The notes under the pieces are model-generated. The model was not told the DNA's origin. It saw nothing but the letters and a program-made list of their open reading frames with translations, and searched no databases. Below are positions 6,144 to 15,160 of a stretch of 16,778 bases of DNA, piece by piece. The position numbers were made by a program, and so were the translations under genes. The DNA is from DASXRU01 sp039933315 (GTDB taxonomy: Bacteria > Acidobacteriota > Blastocatellia > Pyrinomonadales > Pyrinomonadaceae): positions 1 through 16,778 of the forward strand of contig JBDTOI010000087.1 in the NCBI GenBank assembly GCA_039933315.1, given 5' to 3'. Positions within the stretch are counted from its first letter, which is position 1. Each line of letters starts with the position of its first letter.

Positions 6144-9100
6144 ATGAAAACAATAATCTCAATCGCGCTATTCGGATTCCTTAGCCTGCTCCCTAACTCC
6201 GCGCAGCAGGCTGATTACGCCAAACTCAAGTCCGACGCCGAACAGTATTATGCCGCCGGCTCGTACGCCCGCGCCCATGAGGTCTATAGCAAAGTGGTGC
6301 AGACAGGCCTCGCCCCCGCCGAGGTTCGCTGGGTCGAGTTTCGTCTCGCCGACACTTCATGGCGCGCTCAGGCAGCAACCGAAACTGCCGACAACACCAA
6401 ATTTGAGCAGGCGCAGAAACAGCTCGAAGAATTAATCCGCACCAACGATAAAGACGACGAACGCGATCTCGTCTGGGCCGAAGCCCACGAGTCGCTGGGT
6501 GACTTCTTCTGGACCCGGCGCAATCAGGTGAACTGGGGCGGAGCCTGGCCCCACTACTATCCGGCGCTTGATTGGTGGGCGGGCCAGCGGGATATCCAAC
6601 TCGCGCGCGCACGCTACCTCAGAATTGTTTTCAAAGCCTCCGATCCACCACGCCCCAACGAGCATTACTACTACACCTACTACGGCAACTACATTCCGCT
6701 CGACGTTCTGGAGAACGCGCTTAAGATCAGCACCAGCGAAAATGACAAAGCCCGCCTCCATTTTCTGATCGCGATGACCATGCGCTACACCGGTGGCGAT
6801 TGGGAAACGCGACAACGCGTACCCGAAGAGTTTGAGTCAGCCCTGAGAGCCGGCAAGCAAACCGACTGGTATGACGACGCGCTATTTCATTATGCCCAAT
6901 GGATGAACAGCAACGGTTCGATCATTCAGTTGGACAACGGCCAGTGGCAACAGGAAGCAGACTACGTCAAGGCGCTGGAATTATTTCGCCGCCTCACCAA
7001 AGAATTCACCAAGGGCGAAACCCGCTATTACGATCAAGCCCAGGAACAGATTAAGCAGATTATCGAACCCCATATCAGTGTCAGTGTGGCAAATGTCTTC
7101 CTGCCCGCTTCGGAACTGCAGTTTTCCTTGAGTGCCCGTAACGTGGCGCGCGTTGAGTTCGCGCTCTACCGCATCGACCTGACCCGCGACGTTCGCTTCA
7201 CCAAAAATCTGGACGAGGATGAAGGCGAGGGATCCGCCGAGAGCTGGGTGCAACGATTGTCTCTGGCAGGTCGCTTGCCGGTAAAGGCCTGGTCGAAAAC
7301 GCTCGACAGCCACGGCGATCACAAACCCTATAACGGCGAAATACGCATCGAAAGTAATTTACCGCTCGGCTCTTACTTACTGGTCGCGAAGGGCGGATCC
7401 GTTTCTGCCCGCGACCTGGTCTTAATCACAGATGCCGCCCTGGTACTGAAGTCGTCGGCGACACAGGCCCTGGTCTATTTCTGCGATGTCATCACCGGCG
7501 CTCCGATCGCGAATGCCAATGTCGTGCTGTGGGAAACCTATTACGTTAACGACCGGTGGCGGTCTCGCCGGCAATTCAAAACCACCAACAGCGAAGGTTT
7601 GGCTCCGTTTGATCTCAAGGACATCGACAACAGCCGGAATCTCTATGCCGCAGCCGCCAGCAACTCCGGTCCGGCCAAAGATCGCGAGGCATTTGCTGCC
7701 GGAACAGCTAATGACAACTCGCGCAGTGGCGAGGGGTGGCGAATCTATGCCTACACCGATCGCCCTGCGTATCGGCCAAAGGAAACTGTGCAGTGGAAAT
7801 TCACCGCCCGGCGTTTCGGCAGCGGTGACGGAGTCTATTCCACGCCGGCGAACCAGGTTGTTGAGTATCAGATTAACGATCCGCGCGGCACCAAAGTGAG
7901 CGAAGGCAAATCGACCCTCAACGCCTTCGGCAGCGCCTGGGGCACGCTGGAGCTCGGTGAACAATTACCACTCGGCGAATACAACATTCAGTTTTGGGAC
8001 CAGGGCCGGCAAAACGGCATCGGCAACGCGAAACTGTTTCGCCTCGAAGAATACAAACTGCCTGAGTTCAAAGTTGCGGTGAAGACACCGGAAGAGAATG
8101 GCCGGAAAAAGGCCTTTCGCCTGGGCGAAAAAGTCGAAGTTGATATTCAGGCCGACTATTACTTTGGCGGGCCGGTCAGCAATGCCGCAGTTGAAGTCGT
8201 CGTTTATCAAAAGCCCTTCTATCAATACTGGTATCCACGGCGCGATTACTCCTGGTACTACGCCGACTTTGACGAAGGGCGAGGCCGTAACTATTACGGC
8301 GGGCAGGGCTCAGTCGTAAAACGCGAAACGATCAAGACAGATGCCACCGGCAAGGCGCGCCTGACCTTCGATACACCGCGCGAGAATTACAATCAGGATT
8401 TTGAGTATCGCATCGAGGCGCGCGTCACTGATTCATCACGCCGCGAGATCGTTTCCAGCGACAACGTGCGCGTTACGCGCCAGCGTTACTACGTATATCC
8501 CCGCGCGCAGGAGAACATCTATCGCCCGCAAGACAAGGTCACCGTCGATTTCAAGGCACTGGACGCCAACGAGCAGCCCGTAGTCACGGAAGGCACGGTT
8601 AAAGTCACGCGCGATTACTGGTGGGAAGTGTGGCTGGATCCTTCTGGCCGCGAAGTTAAAGGCCCGGAGCTACGCCTGCTGCAGGAGAAATCGCGCGGCG
8701 GGTTTCCCCCCCCGGTTATTCGAGGACAGAAACCATGGCGGCTGAAGTTTCGCGGTTACCAGCACGACGACATACTCACGACGGCCTTAAAGACTGACGC
8801 CGCAGGAGAGGCGCAATTGCAATTCACTCCCGCGCGTGAAGGCTACTATCGCGTCTCGTGGGAAAGCAGTCAGATTCTACCGGGGTCGCCCAAACGCGAT
8901 CGCTTCCTGCCGCCCATCAAAGCCGAGACATACGTTTTCGTTGCTACCAACGCGTCCACCGATCTTGGCTACCGGCACCAGGGCGTCGAGATCATTGTTG
9001 ATAAAGACACCTTCCGCGCCGGCCAAACCGCGCCGGTGATGCTGGCGGTAAATGCCAGCGATCGCTATGTGCTCTTCGGCGTTGAGGCTGAAGATCTATA

Positions 9101-12100
9101 TAGCTACAAACTCATTCACGTCACGGGAACAGCCAAACTGATCGAGTTGCCAATCGAAGAGAAGCACGTTCCTAACATTTACCTCACCGCGTTCATGGTG
9201 AGCGATGCGGAGTTCTTCACCGACACCAGGCAGATCGTGGTGCCGCCTATCCAGCAGTTTCTAACGGTGGATGTGAAGGCAGATCGCGAACAGTACCAGC
9301 CTCGTGAAGACGGCACGCTTTCAGTTACCGCGAGGGACGCCAACGGCAGACCTGTGGCCGCGGAAATCGCGCTGGGGTTGATCGACCAGTCAGTCAAATA
9401 TATCCAGCAGGACTATGCCATTGATCCGCGCCAGTTTTATTACGGCAGCAAACGCGGGCATTCAGTGGAGACGCAAAGCACGTTTCAACAGAAACCGTAC
9501 CTGCAACTCGTGGAAGTTACGAAGGGACAGTTGGTCGATCGGAGACAAGTGGGAAACAAAGATGAAGATGATAAGGAGGGCGGGAACACGCGGGGCGGCG
9601 AGCATTTCGAAAACCGCCCGGCAGTCGCAGGCGCCCTGGCCGATCTCAGTCGCGCCAAATCGGCTCGCTCCGTCTCGAACGAAACGGTGAGCGACTTCGC
9701 TATGGACGGACGCCGGATCGATAGTCTGGCTGCATTAAGTCCTGGCGTCGCGGCGCCGCCTCCCGGCCAGGAGCCGGCCGTGCAGGTTGTGCGCAGTGAT
9801 TTTCGTTCAACGATTCTCTGGTTGCCGGACGTGATGACCGACAACAATGGCGCCGCTACAATTAAGGTCAAGTATCCGGATTCGCTGACGACCTGGGACG
9901 CTACAGCGCGCGTGGCCACTGCGGGAAATCAGTTCGGCATTGGCAATACTTCAACGCGCACCAAGCAGCCACTCATTGTGCGGTTACAGGCGCCACGCTT
10001 TTTCGTGGTTGGCGATCAGGTCACCGTCTCAGCTGTCATTAACAACAACACAGACCTGCCAATGCGCGTCGCCTCGTCATTGACCGCCGAAGGCCTCGAC
10101 ATATCCAGGCAGAAGGGAGGGTTGTCCAATCCGTCAACAATCGACGTCGCCGCCAACTCTGAAGCCCGGGTTGACTGGCCCGTCACCGTCACCGAAGCCC
10201 GCGAAGTGAAACTGAAAGTCGAAGCCCGCGGCGACAAATACGCCGACGCGATGGAAAAGACGTTCACCGTTTACGAACACGGGATCGAGAAGTTTATTTC
10301 GCGCTCCGGCAAAATGCGCTCCGACAGCGTTGCCATCAGGCTCGACATACCAAAAGCCCGGCGACCGGAAACAACCACGCTGACGGTGCAGGTTGCGCCC
10401 AGCATGGCCACCACTATGCTCGACGCGCTGCCTTACCTCATCGACTATCCGTACGGCTGTACCGAACAAACGATGAGCCGCTTTCTGCCGGCCGCGATTA
10501 CCGCCAAGACGCTGCGCGATCTGGGACTGAAACCAGAGACCGCGATGCACAAGATCTTCGGTGGCATCGAACCAGCGACGGCAGCGGCCACCCATCCCAA
10601 AGGCTCCCGCGATCTGAAGGAGCTCGACAAGATCACCAGACAAAGTCTGGAACGGCTCTACAACTTCCAACACTCTGACGGGGGCTGGGGCTGGTGGAAA
10701 GACGGCGACAGCGACCACTTCATGACCGCTTATGTTCTGTGGGGTATGTCCCTGGCGCATCAGGCCGGCATTAAAGTGAAGCCGGACGTCATGGCCCGCG
10801 CCGCCGAGTATCTCGACAAGGAACTGGTCGAAGAAGAAACCACCTTCGACATCCAGGCCTGGATGCTGCACGCCCTCGCGGTCTATCACGGTAGGCGGGG
10901 CTTGTCAGAACCGCCTGCGGTAGCGGGCGGGCCCGCCTCTCCTGCAGCCACTGAGTTCCAGTCCAAAGCCTTCACCAACCTCTGGACCAATCGCGACAAA
11001 CTCAACGCCTACACGCGTGCCCTGCTGGCCCTGGCCGCGCATAACTTCGGCTACAACGATCAAGCCAGGACCCTGATCCAGAACCTGGAAAACGGTGTAA
11101 AGATCGACACCAAACCCGACACGTCAATCGTGCAAATCGGTGCGCAATCATCCGACCCCTCCGTGATCGGCACCGCCCACTGGGGCGAGGACGGCATTTA
11201 CTGGCGCTGGTCAGACGGCGGCGTTGAAGCAACTTCGTTTGCCCTGCGCGCACTACTGGCCATCGATCCGCAAAACCGTCTGATCGAGCCCGTGACCAAC
11301 TGGTTGATTAAGAACCGACGCGGCGCGCAGTGGAGCAACACGCGCGACACCGCCATCGTGGTGCTGACGCTCAACGACTACCTGCGCACGAGTAAGGAGC
11401 TACAACCACAACTCGGTTACGAGTTGATCGTGAACGGGACTTCGATTGCGACCAGGCAGATCACGGCGGAAGACGCGCTCGGTGCGCCCAGCGAGTTTGA
11501 TATTCCGCGCGAAGTAATTCGTGATGGCACGAACGAGATCAGCATTCGTCGCACCAGCGGCAATGGCCCGCTCTATTTCTCGGCGCAGGCTAAGTTTTTC
11601 AGTCTCGAGGAACCGGTAACGCCCGCGGGCAACGAGATCTTCGTGCGCCGCCAGTATTTCAAACTGGTAAACCATCAGACGCTGCTGAAGGGCATCGTCT
11701 CGGAACGCGTGGCGCTAAACGACGGCGACACAGTGAAGAGCGGCGATCGAGTGGAAACAGTGATCACCATCGAAGGAAAAAACAATTATGAGTATTTGCT
11801 GTTCGAAGATCTGAAGCCGGCCGGCCTCGAAGCCGTCGAAATCCGCAGCGGCGAGAGTCTATACGTAAAAGAACTCAAGTCTGGCGCATTCAGTCCCGTC
11901 AGTGCCGCGGGTGCCGGCAGGTTGTCGATGATGAACTTCAAATCACCAGCCGACTTCACCGGCCGCACGCGCTGGGTCTATCAGGAGCTACGTGATCGAA
12001 AAGTCGCACTCTTCATCGACCATCTGCCCGAGGGCATCTGGCAATTGAGTTACGAAATGCGAGCCGAAACCCCCGGCAGCTTCCACGCGCTGCCGGTGCT

Positions 12101-12170
12101 GGGTCACGCCATGTACGTCCCCGAGATCCGCACGAATGGAGCCGAGGTAAGAATCAAAGTGATGGATTGA
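6144..12170 (+). CDS. Bacterial alpha-2-macroglobulin with thioester motif (YfaS-like)
   Basis: This 2008-residue protein has an N-terminal signal peptide (residues 1 to about 20) without a lipobox cysteine, so it is probably periplasmic rather than a lipoprotein. A helical, TPR-like, tyrosine-rich region covers about 22-300. Macroglobulin beta domains follow from about 310; the MG2 signature TDRPAYRPKETVQW begins at residue 538. A flexible charged bait-like region spans about 1130-1215. Then comes the A2M signature with W1226 and PDSLTTW near 1246, and the thioester GCTEQ at C1439 to Q1442 with the helical complement-like domain (GGWGWWKDGDSDHF, TAYVLWGMSLA). A C-terminal beta domain follows. 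By family knowledge such proteins trap attacking proteases: cleavage of the bait exposes a thioester between C1439 and Q1442. The penicillin-binding partner PbpC, often adjacent in other bacteria, is absent here. No Shine-Dalgarno sequence precedes ATG 6144. The coding region carries an apparent in-frame repeat insertion near 10890-10950. Confidence 0.93.
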   Translation: MKTIISIALFGFLSLLPNSAQQADYAKLKSDAEQYYAAGSYARAHEVYSKVVQTGLAPAEVRWVEFRLADTSWRAQAATETADNTKFEQAQKQLEELIRTNDKDDERDLVWAEAHESLGDFFWTRRNQVNWGGAWPHYYPALDWWAGQRDIQLARARYLRIVFKASDPPRPNEHYYYTYYGNYIPLDVLENALKISTSENDKARLHFLIAMTMRYTGGDWETRQRVPEEFESALRAGKQTDWYDDALFHYAQWMNSNGSIIQLDNGQWQQEADYVKALELFRRLTKEFTKGETRYYDQAQEQIKQIIEPHISVSVANVFLPASELQFSLSARNVARVEFALYRIDLTRDVRFTKNLDEDEGEGSAESWVQRLSLAGRLPVKAWSKTLDSHGDHKPYNGEIRIESNLPLGSYLLVAKGGSVSARDLVLITDAALVLKSSATQALVYFCDVITGAPIANANVVLWETYYVNDRWRSRRQFKTTNSEGLAPFDLKDIDNSRNLYAAAASNSGPAKDREAFAAGTANDNSRSGEGWRIYAYTDRPAYRPKETVQWKFTARRFGSGDGVYSTPANQVVEYQINDPRGTKVSEGKSTLNAFGSAWGTLELGEQLPLGEYNIQFWDQGRQNGIGNAKLFRLEEYKLPEFKVAVKTPEENGRKKAFRLGEKVEVDIQADYYFGGPVSNAAVEVVVYQKPFYQYWYPRRDYSWYYADFDEGRGRNYYGGQGSVVKRETIKTDATGKARLTFDTPRENYNQDFEYRIEARVTDSSRREIVSSDNVRVTRQRYYVYPRAQENIYRPQDKVTVDFKALDANEQPVVTEGTVKVTRDYWWEVWLDPSGREVKGPELRLLQEKSRGGFPPPVIRGQKPWRLKFRGYQHDDILTTALKTDAAGEAQLQFTPAREGYYRVSWESSQILPGSPKRDRFLPPIKAETYVFVATNASTDLGYRHQGVEIIVDKDTFRAGQTAPVMLAVNASDRYVLFGVEAEDLYSYKLIHVTGTAKLIELPIEEKHVPNIYLTAFMVSDAEFFTDTRQIVVPPIQQFLTVDVKADREQYQPREDGTLSVTARDANGRPVAAEIALGLIDQSVKYIQQDYAIDPRQFYYGSKRGHSVETQSTFQQKPYLQLVEVTKGQLVDRRQVGNKDEDDKEGGNTRGGEHFENRPAVAGALADLSRAKSARSVSNETVSDFAMDGRRIDSLAALSPGVAAPPPGQEPAVQVVRSDFRSTILWLPDVMTDNNGAATIKVKYPDSLTTWDATARVATAGNQFGIGNTSTRTKQPLIVRLQAPRFFVVGDQVTVSAVINNNTDLPMRVASSLTAEGLDISRQKGGLSNPSTIDVAANSEARVDWPVTVTEAREVKLKVEARGDKYADAMEKTFTVYEHGIEKFISRSGKMRSDSVAIRLDIPKARRPETTTLTVQVAPSMATTMLDALPYLIDYPYGCTEQTMSRFLPAAITAKTLRDLGLKPETAMHKIFGGIEPATAAATHPKGSRDLKELDKITRQSLERLYNFQHSDGGWGWWKDGDSDHFMTAYVLWGMSLAHQAGIKVKPDVMARAAEYLDKELVEEETTFDIQAWMLHALAVYHGRRGLSEPPAVAGGPASPAATEFQSKAFTNLWTNRDKLNAYTRALLALAAHNFGYNDQARTLIQNLENGVKIDTKPDTSIVQIGAQSSDPSVIGTAHWGEDGIYWRWSDGGVEATSFALRALLAIDPQNRLIEPVTNWLIKNRRGAQWSNTRDTAIVVLTLNDYLRTSKELQPQLGYELIVNGTSIATRQITAEDALGAPSEFDIPREVIRDGTNEISIRRTSGNGPLYFSAQAKFFSLEEPVTPAGNEIFVRRQYFKLVNHQTLLKGIVSERVALNDGDTVKSGDRVETVITIEGKNNYEYLLFEDLKPAGLEAVEIRSGESLYVKELKSGAFSPVSAAGAGRLSMMNFKSPADFTGRTRWVYQELRDRKVALFIDHLPEGIWQLSYEMRAETPGSFHALPVLGHAMYVPEIRTNGAEVRIKVMD
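10892..10938. repeat. Palindromic repeat inside the macroglobulin gene
   Basis: A GC-rich stretch encodes the low-complexity peptide RRGLSEPPAVAGGPASP (from residue 1584) between two conserved helical segments. It contains a hairpin ACCGC-CT-GCGGT at 10910-10921, and GGCGGG (10894) pairs with CCCGCC (10932). It shares GTCAGAACCGC with the intergenic palindrome at 12456-12466. I recall the encoded peptide LSEPPAVAGG as a recurrent translation of intergenic repeats in this phylum. The reading frame is preserved. Confidence 0.6.
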
Positions 12171-12201
12171 TTTGTGATTAGGTCTAATGCCGGAATCGCG
12201 C

Positions 12202-12236
12202 GTCTACCGCGAAGCGGCGTGTCTACCGCGAAGCGG
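12202..12236. repeat. Two direct copies of a 16-bp CCGCGAAGCGG hairpin unit
   Basis: GTCTACCGCGAAGCGG occurs at 12202-12217 and 12221-12236, a 19-bp period. Each contains the small palindrome CCGC-GAA-GCGG. The second copy forms the left outer end of the nested palindrome that follows. Confidence 0.8.
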
Positions 12237-12474
12237 TTGTGCCCTCCAGCCCAGGGTTGACGCGCTTCGCGGCTACCCTGGGATTCGATTATGAGAGCGC
12301 CGCAACCCCAACGGGGTTGTGTCGGTTTTCTCTGAGATCCCCGACGTCAGCCGGACAGTCTCTCCTACGAAAACGCGACACAACCCCGTTGGGGTTGCTA
12401 TTTATTTTGGTGATTTCTTTCCCAGGGTAGCCGCGGCGGCAACCCTGGGCTGGAGGTCAGAACCGCTTTGCGGT
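12225..12474. repeat. 250-bp nested palindromic element between convergent genes
   Basis: Three concentric modules share one axis near 12350. Outermost, ACCGCGAAGCGGT at 12225 mirrors the hairpin GAACCGC-TTT-GCGGTTC at 12460-12476. Next, 12246-12282 mirrors 12421-12453 (CCAGCCCAGGGTTG at one end, CTACCCTGGG at the other, with a 4-base indel), and each arm is its own hairpin. Innermost, 12302-12324 and 12376-12398 are perfect 23-bp inverted copies, each also a hairpin (CAACCCC-AACG-GGGTTG). It sits between the 3' ends of the macroglobulin and FecR-like genes and could act as a two-way terminator. I see no coding capacity in it. Confidence 0.85.
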
Positions 12475-12562
12475 TCAATGACAAATGACAAATGGAAAAT
12501 TACGGAAAATGATATATGGAAAATCTCATTCCCCTCTCACCGTCGTTCTCAAAAACCTGAGG

Positions 12563-14428
12563 TTACCCCTTCCCCTTACGTTTCCCTTTTCCACCACCGC
12601 CATGATCCTGGCCGCCTCCGTGACCGGGCGATTTCTGCTTATCACCACCCTGCGGTCGACCAACATCACCGCGCGGCTCATGCTTCGCCGGCTTGCCTAC
12701 ACGCTCTCCCTGCGCCGGCGGTGTAGCCTGGCGCTGGTCCTTCTCCTGATGCCGGGCCTCTTTTGCTTGCTGGTGCTCAACCTGCCGCACCTGCCGCTGA
12801 GCTTCCTTGTTGCCTTTGGCAGCTTCGGCAGTGATCCGATCAACTTCCTGTTTGCGTTCGTGTTCTACCTCCCGTGCTTCGTGACGCTCATCTTTGATCT
12901 TGAGCTTTTGATTCCTGTCTTTATCGGAAACACGTTCCACCCGCATCGACTTTGCCAGGTCCTTCCTGAACCGCGACTGCCTCGGATCGGCGCCGACAAA
13001 TACCTGCGTGTCGCGGAGTTTCTTCGCAATGCCGGGCGGCAGATCAATCTTGCCGCGTCCCCAGGCCGAATGGATCACCGCGTTTCTCAAAGGCGTCAGC
13101 GTCAAAGGATCCAGCGTCGGCCTTAATGATGCCAACACCTGCGGATCAATCCGTCTGACATTGCGCGGATCGATAACCCGGCCAAAGGCATCCACCGGCA
13201 CCACCGTGACTGCCCCGGGAATAGCAAAATTGACAAGTTTTGCCGGCACTATGTCCGCCCGCGTCAGGTACTGCGGCTGCCAGTTGTCGTCATAAAAGCG
13301 CGGCGCGTAACTGTCGCCCGGTCCCAGCGGCACCCAACCGATCTGGTTCGCATCGTTCAATGGAACAAAAGCCACGAGAGCCGGCGCATACGTCGGCGTC
13401 GTGTTCACGGCATCGGGAACCCAGTACCACTGGTTATTCACGTTGGCCCAACGGCCATAGTGATACGGCGCATAACCCCAGGGTTCATTGGAAACCCAGG
13501 TTGGCCCGTATGGATAGTCATTGGACCATGAACCCTGCTGGTAAGGGACCCAGCCGGAATCAACCCGCGGCCGCCATGCATTGCCATAGCCCGCGACGTT
13601 CTGCCAGTCGCCGTAATTATCCAGGTCGTTGAGGCCGGGAATCGTTGAACTCGCGTACTGGTAACTCGCGTTGCGGCGATAGGGATCGTAATAGTTAGGA
13701 TCGTTAAGATAGGCGTCGTAATTGCTGTACCGGCCGTCATAAGAATCCGGATACTGGGAGCGGTAATAGTTATCCACCAGAGATCCAGCATCGTTGCCAT
13801 TCAAACGCGACAACGCCAGTTGTGTGGCCGTCTGGCCCAGCAGCGTAAGCATCTCGCCTTTATTAATCTGGCCCGAGCCTCCCAAACCTACCACCCGCGC
13901 CAGGCCGCTCAGCACTGAGACCAGCACGCCACCATTGTTATCAAAACCAACGTTGTAAAGCCCTGGCTGATCGAAATCTACCGCGCCGTAGGGCGTGGCG
14001 ACTTCAAACACTTCATTAGGTTCCAGGTACCCGACATCGAACATTGCCGAGCCATCGCGCATGGCCAGCTGTGTGCGTCGATCGCCCAGCGACACCACGT
14101 CCAGCGATGTGTTGGGGTCGAGCCGCGCGAAATTGCGCCCGCTAAACGCCAGCGAGGTGCGCGAGTTATCTCGCGTGTAGATCCTATCCCCAATCGAGAA
14201 CGGTTGGTTCGGAGTCGCAGCGATCCACTCCGGATTGGCATTGTTGTTCGCCAGGCTATCGCTGAACGCGACCTCGCCATCCACGCGTTGAATGCGCGCG
14301 GCATTTGGCAGCGCCTCAGCCTGCACCGTCTGTTCATGTTTCAGATAGAACGCCACGCCCAACCCGGCAATTAGCGCCACCGCCACTCCCATAATCACCA
14401 CATGCGGCCATACTTTGATCCTGTTCAT
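12563..14428 (-). CDS. Membrane-anchored FecR-like / DUF6600-like envelope protein
   Basis: I start this 621-residue protein at ATG 14428 because AAGGAGAG lies five bases upstream; the longer frame from TTG 14452 would place that site inside the gene. A single transmembrane anchor is at about residues 9-29. Residues 40-190 resemble the FecR domain: IQRVDGEVAFSD, GDRIYTRDNSRTSLAFSG, ARLDPNTSLDVVSL, EVATPYGAVDF. Residues 230-400 are rich in Tyr and Trp (DWQNVAGYGNAWRP, GWVPYQQGSW, YGPTWVSNEPWGYAPYHYGRW), the pattern of DUF6600-type proteins. A charged helical segment at about 480-560 (RHEAREVEHERKQEVDRI) and a Gly/Lys-rich disordered tail follow. It probably acts in the periplasm. Unlike true FecR, no TonB receptor or ECF sigma gene is next to it. 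Function is unknown. Confidence 0.8.
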   Translation of the reverse strand: MNRIKVWPHVVIMGVAVALIAGLGVAFYLKHEQTVQAEALPNAARIQRVDGEVAFSDSLANNNANPEWIAATPNQPFSIGDRIYTRDNSRTSLAFSGRNFARLDPNTSLDVVSLGDRRTQLAMRDGSAMFDVGYLEPNEVFEVATPYGAVDFDQPGLYNVGFDNNGGVLVSVLSGLARVVGLGGSGQINKGEMLTLLGQTATQLALSRLNGNDAGSLVDNYYRSQYPDSYDGRYSNYDAYLNDPNYYDPYRRNASYQYASSTIPGLNDLDNYGDWQNVAGYGNAWRPRVDSGWVPYQQGSWSNDYPYGPTWVSNEPWGYAPYHYGRWANVNNQWYWVPDAVNTTPTYAPALVAFVPLNDANQIGWVPLGPGDSYAPRFYDDNWQPQYLTRADIVPAKLVNFAIPGAVTVVPVDAFGRVIDPRNVRRIDPQVLASLRPTLDPLTLTPLRNAVIHSAWGRGKIDLPPGIAKKLRDTQVFVGADPRQSRFRKDLAKSMRVERVSDKDRNQKLKIKDERHEAREVEHERKQEVDRITAEAAKGNKEAQRQVRQVEHQQAKEARHQEKDQRQATPPAQGERVGKPAKHEPRGDVGRPQGGDKQKSPGHGGGQDHGGGGKGKRKGKG

Positions 14429-14433
14429 AAAAA

Positions 14434-14441
14434 CTCTCCTT
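14434..14441 (-). promoter_or_regulatory. Ribosome-binding site fixing the FecR-like start
   Basis: The minus strand reads AAGGAGAG five bases before ATG 14428. This rules out the in-frame TTG at 14452, which lies upstream of the site. Confidence 0.8.
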
Positions 14442-14522
14442 ATGTAATCCAAGCGAATGGTTAGGTCGATTTCTCCGGTTTGCTCACGTTAATCGAGATT
14501 GCTGAAAAGAAAGACAAGCACC

Positions 14523-14599
14523 CGATCCACGAACCCACACGAAACAAACACTAAATTCCTTCGCGTGATTTCGTGAGGTTCGCGTGATTTCGTGGATCG
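14523..14599. repeat. Eroded inverted repeat with internal 16-bp direct repeat
   Basis: The arms CGATCCACGAAcccACaCGAA (from 14523) and the complement of 14579-14599 match at 18 of 21 positions. Inside, TTCGCGTGATTTCGTG occurs twice (14560-14575 and 14579-14594) at a 19-bp period. It looks like another non-coding interspersed element, less well preserved than the other two. Confidence 0.65.
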
Positions 14600-15146
14600 T
14601 GCCCTCGTCGTCGTTTTACAAACCTCCGGAGAGAGAGACTGCTGTCGGTATCTAATTTCAGCCCGCTGGTTGTTTTTCAGGGAATATTGTCGCAAGAACC
14701 ATACCCGCAGCGCGGTCATAGAAGGATGGAGGAGGGAACGAAGTAGAGATGCGAGAGTTAGATCAATGTCCGCAACGGTTGCAGTCGCAGACCCCACCAT
14801 TTAGTCACAATCTTGTAAGGATATTGCTAGACAGGAATCGCGAGTTAAAGACGAAAAACCATGCTATATGCGGTGAAAACGTACCCATTCAGGGCGCTTC
14901 ATCCACCGCCCACTCCCTAATCAAACTCCGAAGTGAAATACACCTTCCCATCGACGTGGGCGGAGCCCCAACGCGGAGAAACGGGTTAACGTGGGGGCGA
15001 AGCCATCACCAGGACGCACGCGGGGCAGCCGAAGATACCGATATATTACGACTAGCGCCCTTTCTTCCAACTCCATATCAAATGTAGTCCACCCGTGATT
15101 TGACTTACTTACTTTCGTGCGTTAGCGTTCTTATCTCAAGTTGGAT
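14600..15146. other. Intergenic stretch with no convincing gene
   Basis: Short open frames exist on both strands, but they lack ribosome-binding sites and recognisable composition. The stretch is less GC-rich than the left of the window and marks the change from envelope genes to the toxin-antitoxin and nuclease cluster. I see no RNA gene. Confidence 0.55.
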
Positions 15147-15154
15147 AAAGGAGA
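15147..15154 (+). promoter_or_regulatory. Ribosome-binding site supporting a TTG start
   Basis: AAAGGAGA lies six bases before TTG 15161. The first in-frame ATG is sixteen codons later, inside the conserved AbrB fold, so the TTG is the start. Confidence 0.82.
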
Positions 15155-15160
15155 CCCGAA

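Noticed and set aside
12481..12535. A-rich stretch with repeated AATGACAAATGGAAAAT-like words after the nested palindrome
   Set aside because: Looks like simple low-complexity sequence; no defined unit, coding role or structure could be shown.
14489..15087. Frames of about 100 codons in the gap before the antitoxin gene
   Set aside because: No ribosome-binding sites, unlikely composition, and overlap with the inverted repeat at 14523-14599.
15100..15128. TTGACT followed by TAGCGT as a promoter for the toxin-antitoxin pair
   Set aside because: The -35 is good but the -10 matches only about half of the consensus at 17-bp spacing; not strong enough to annotate.
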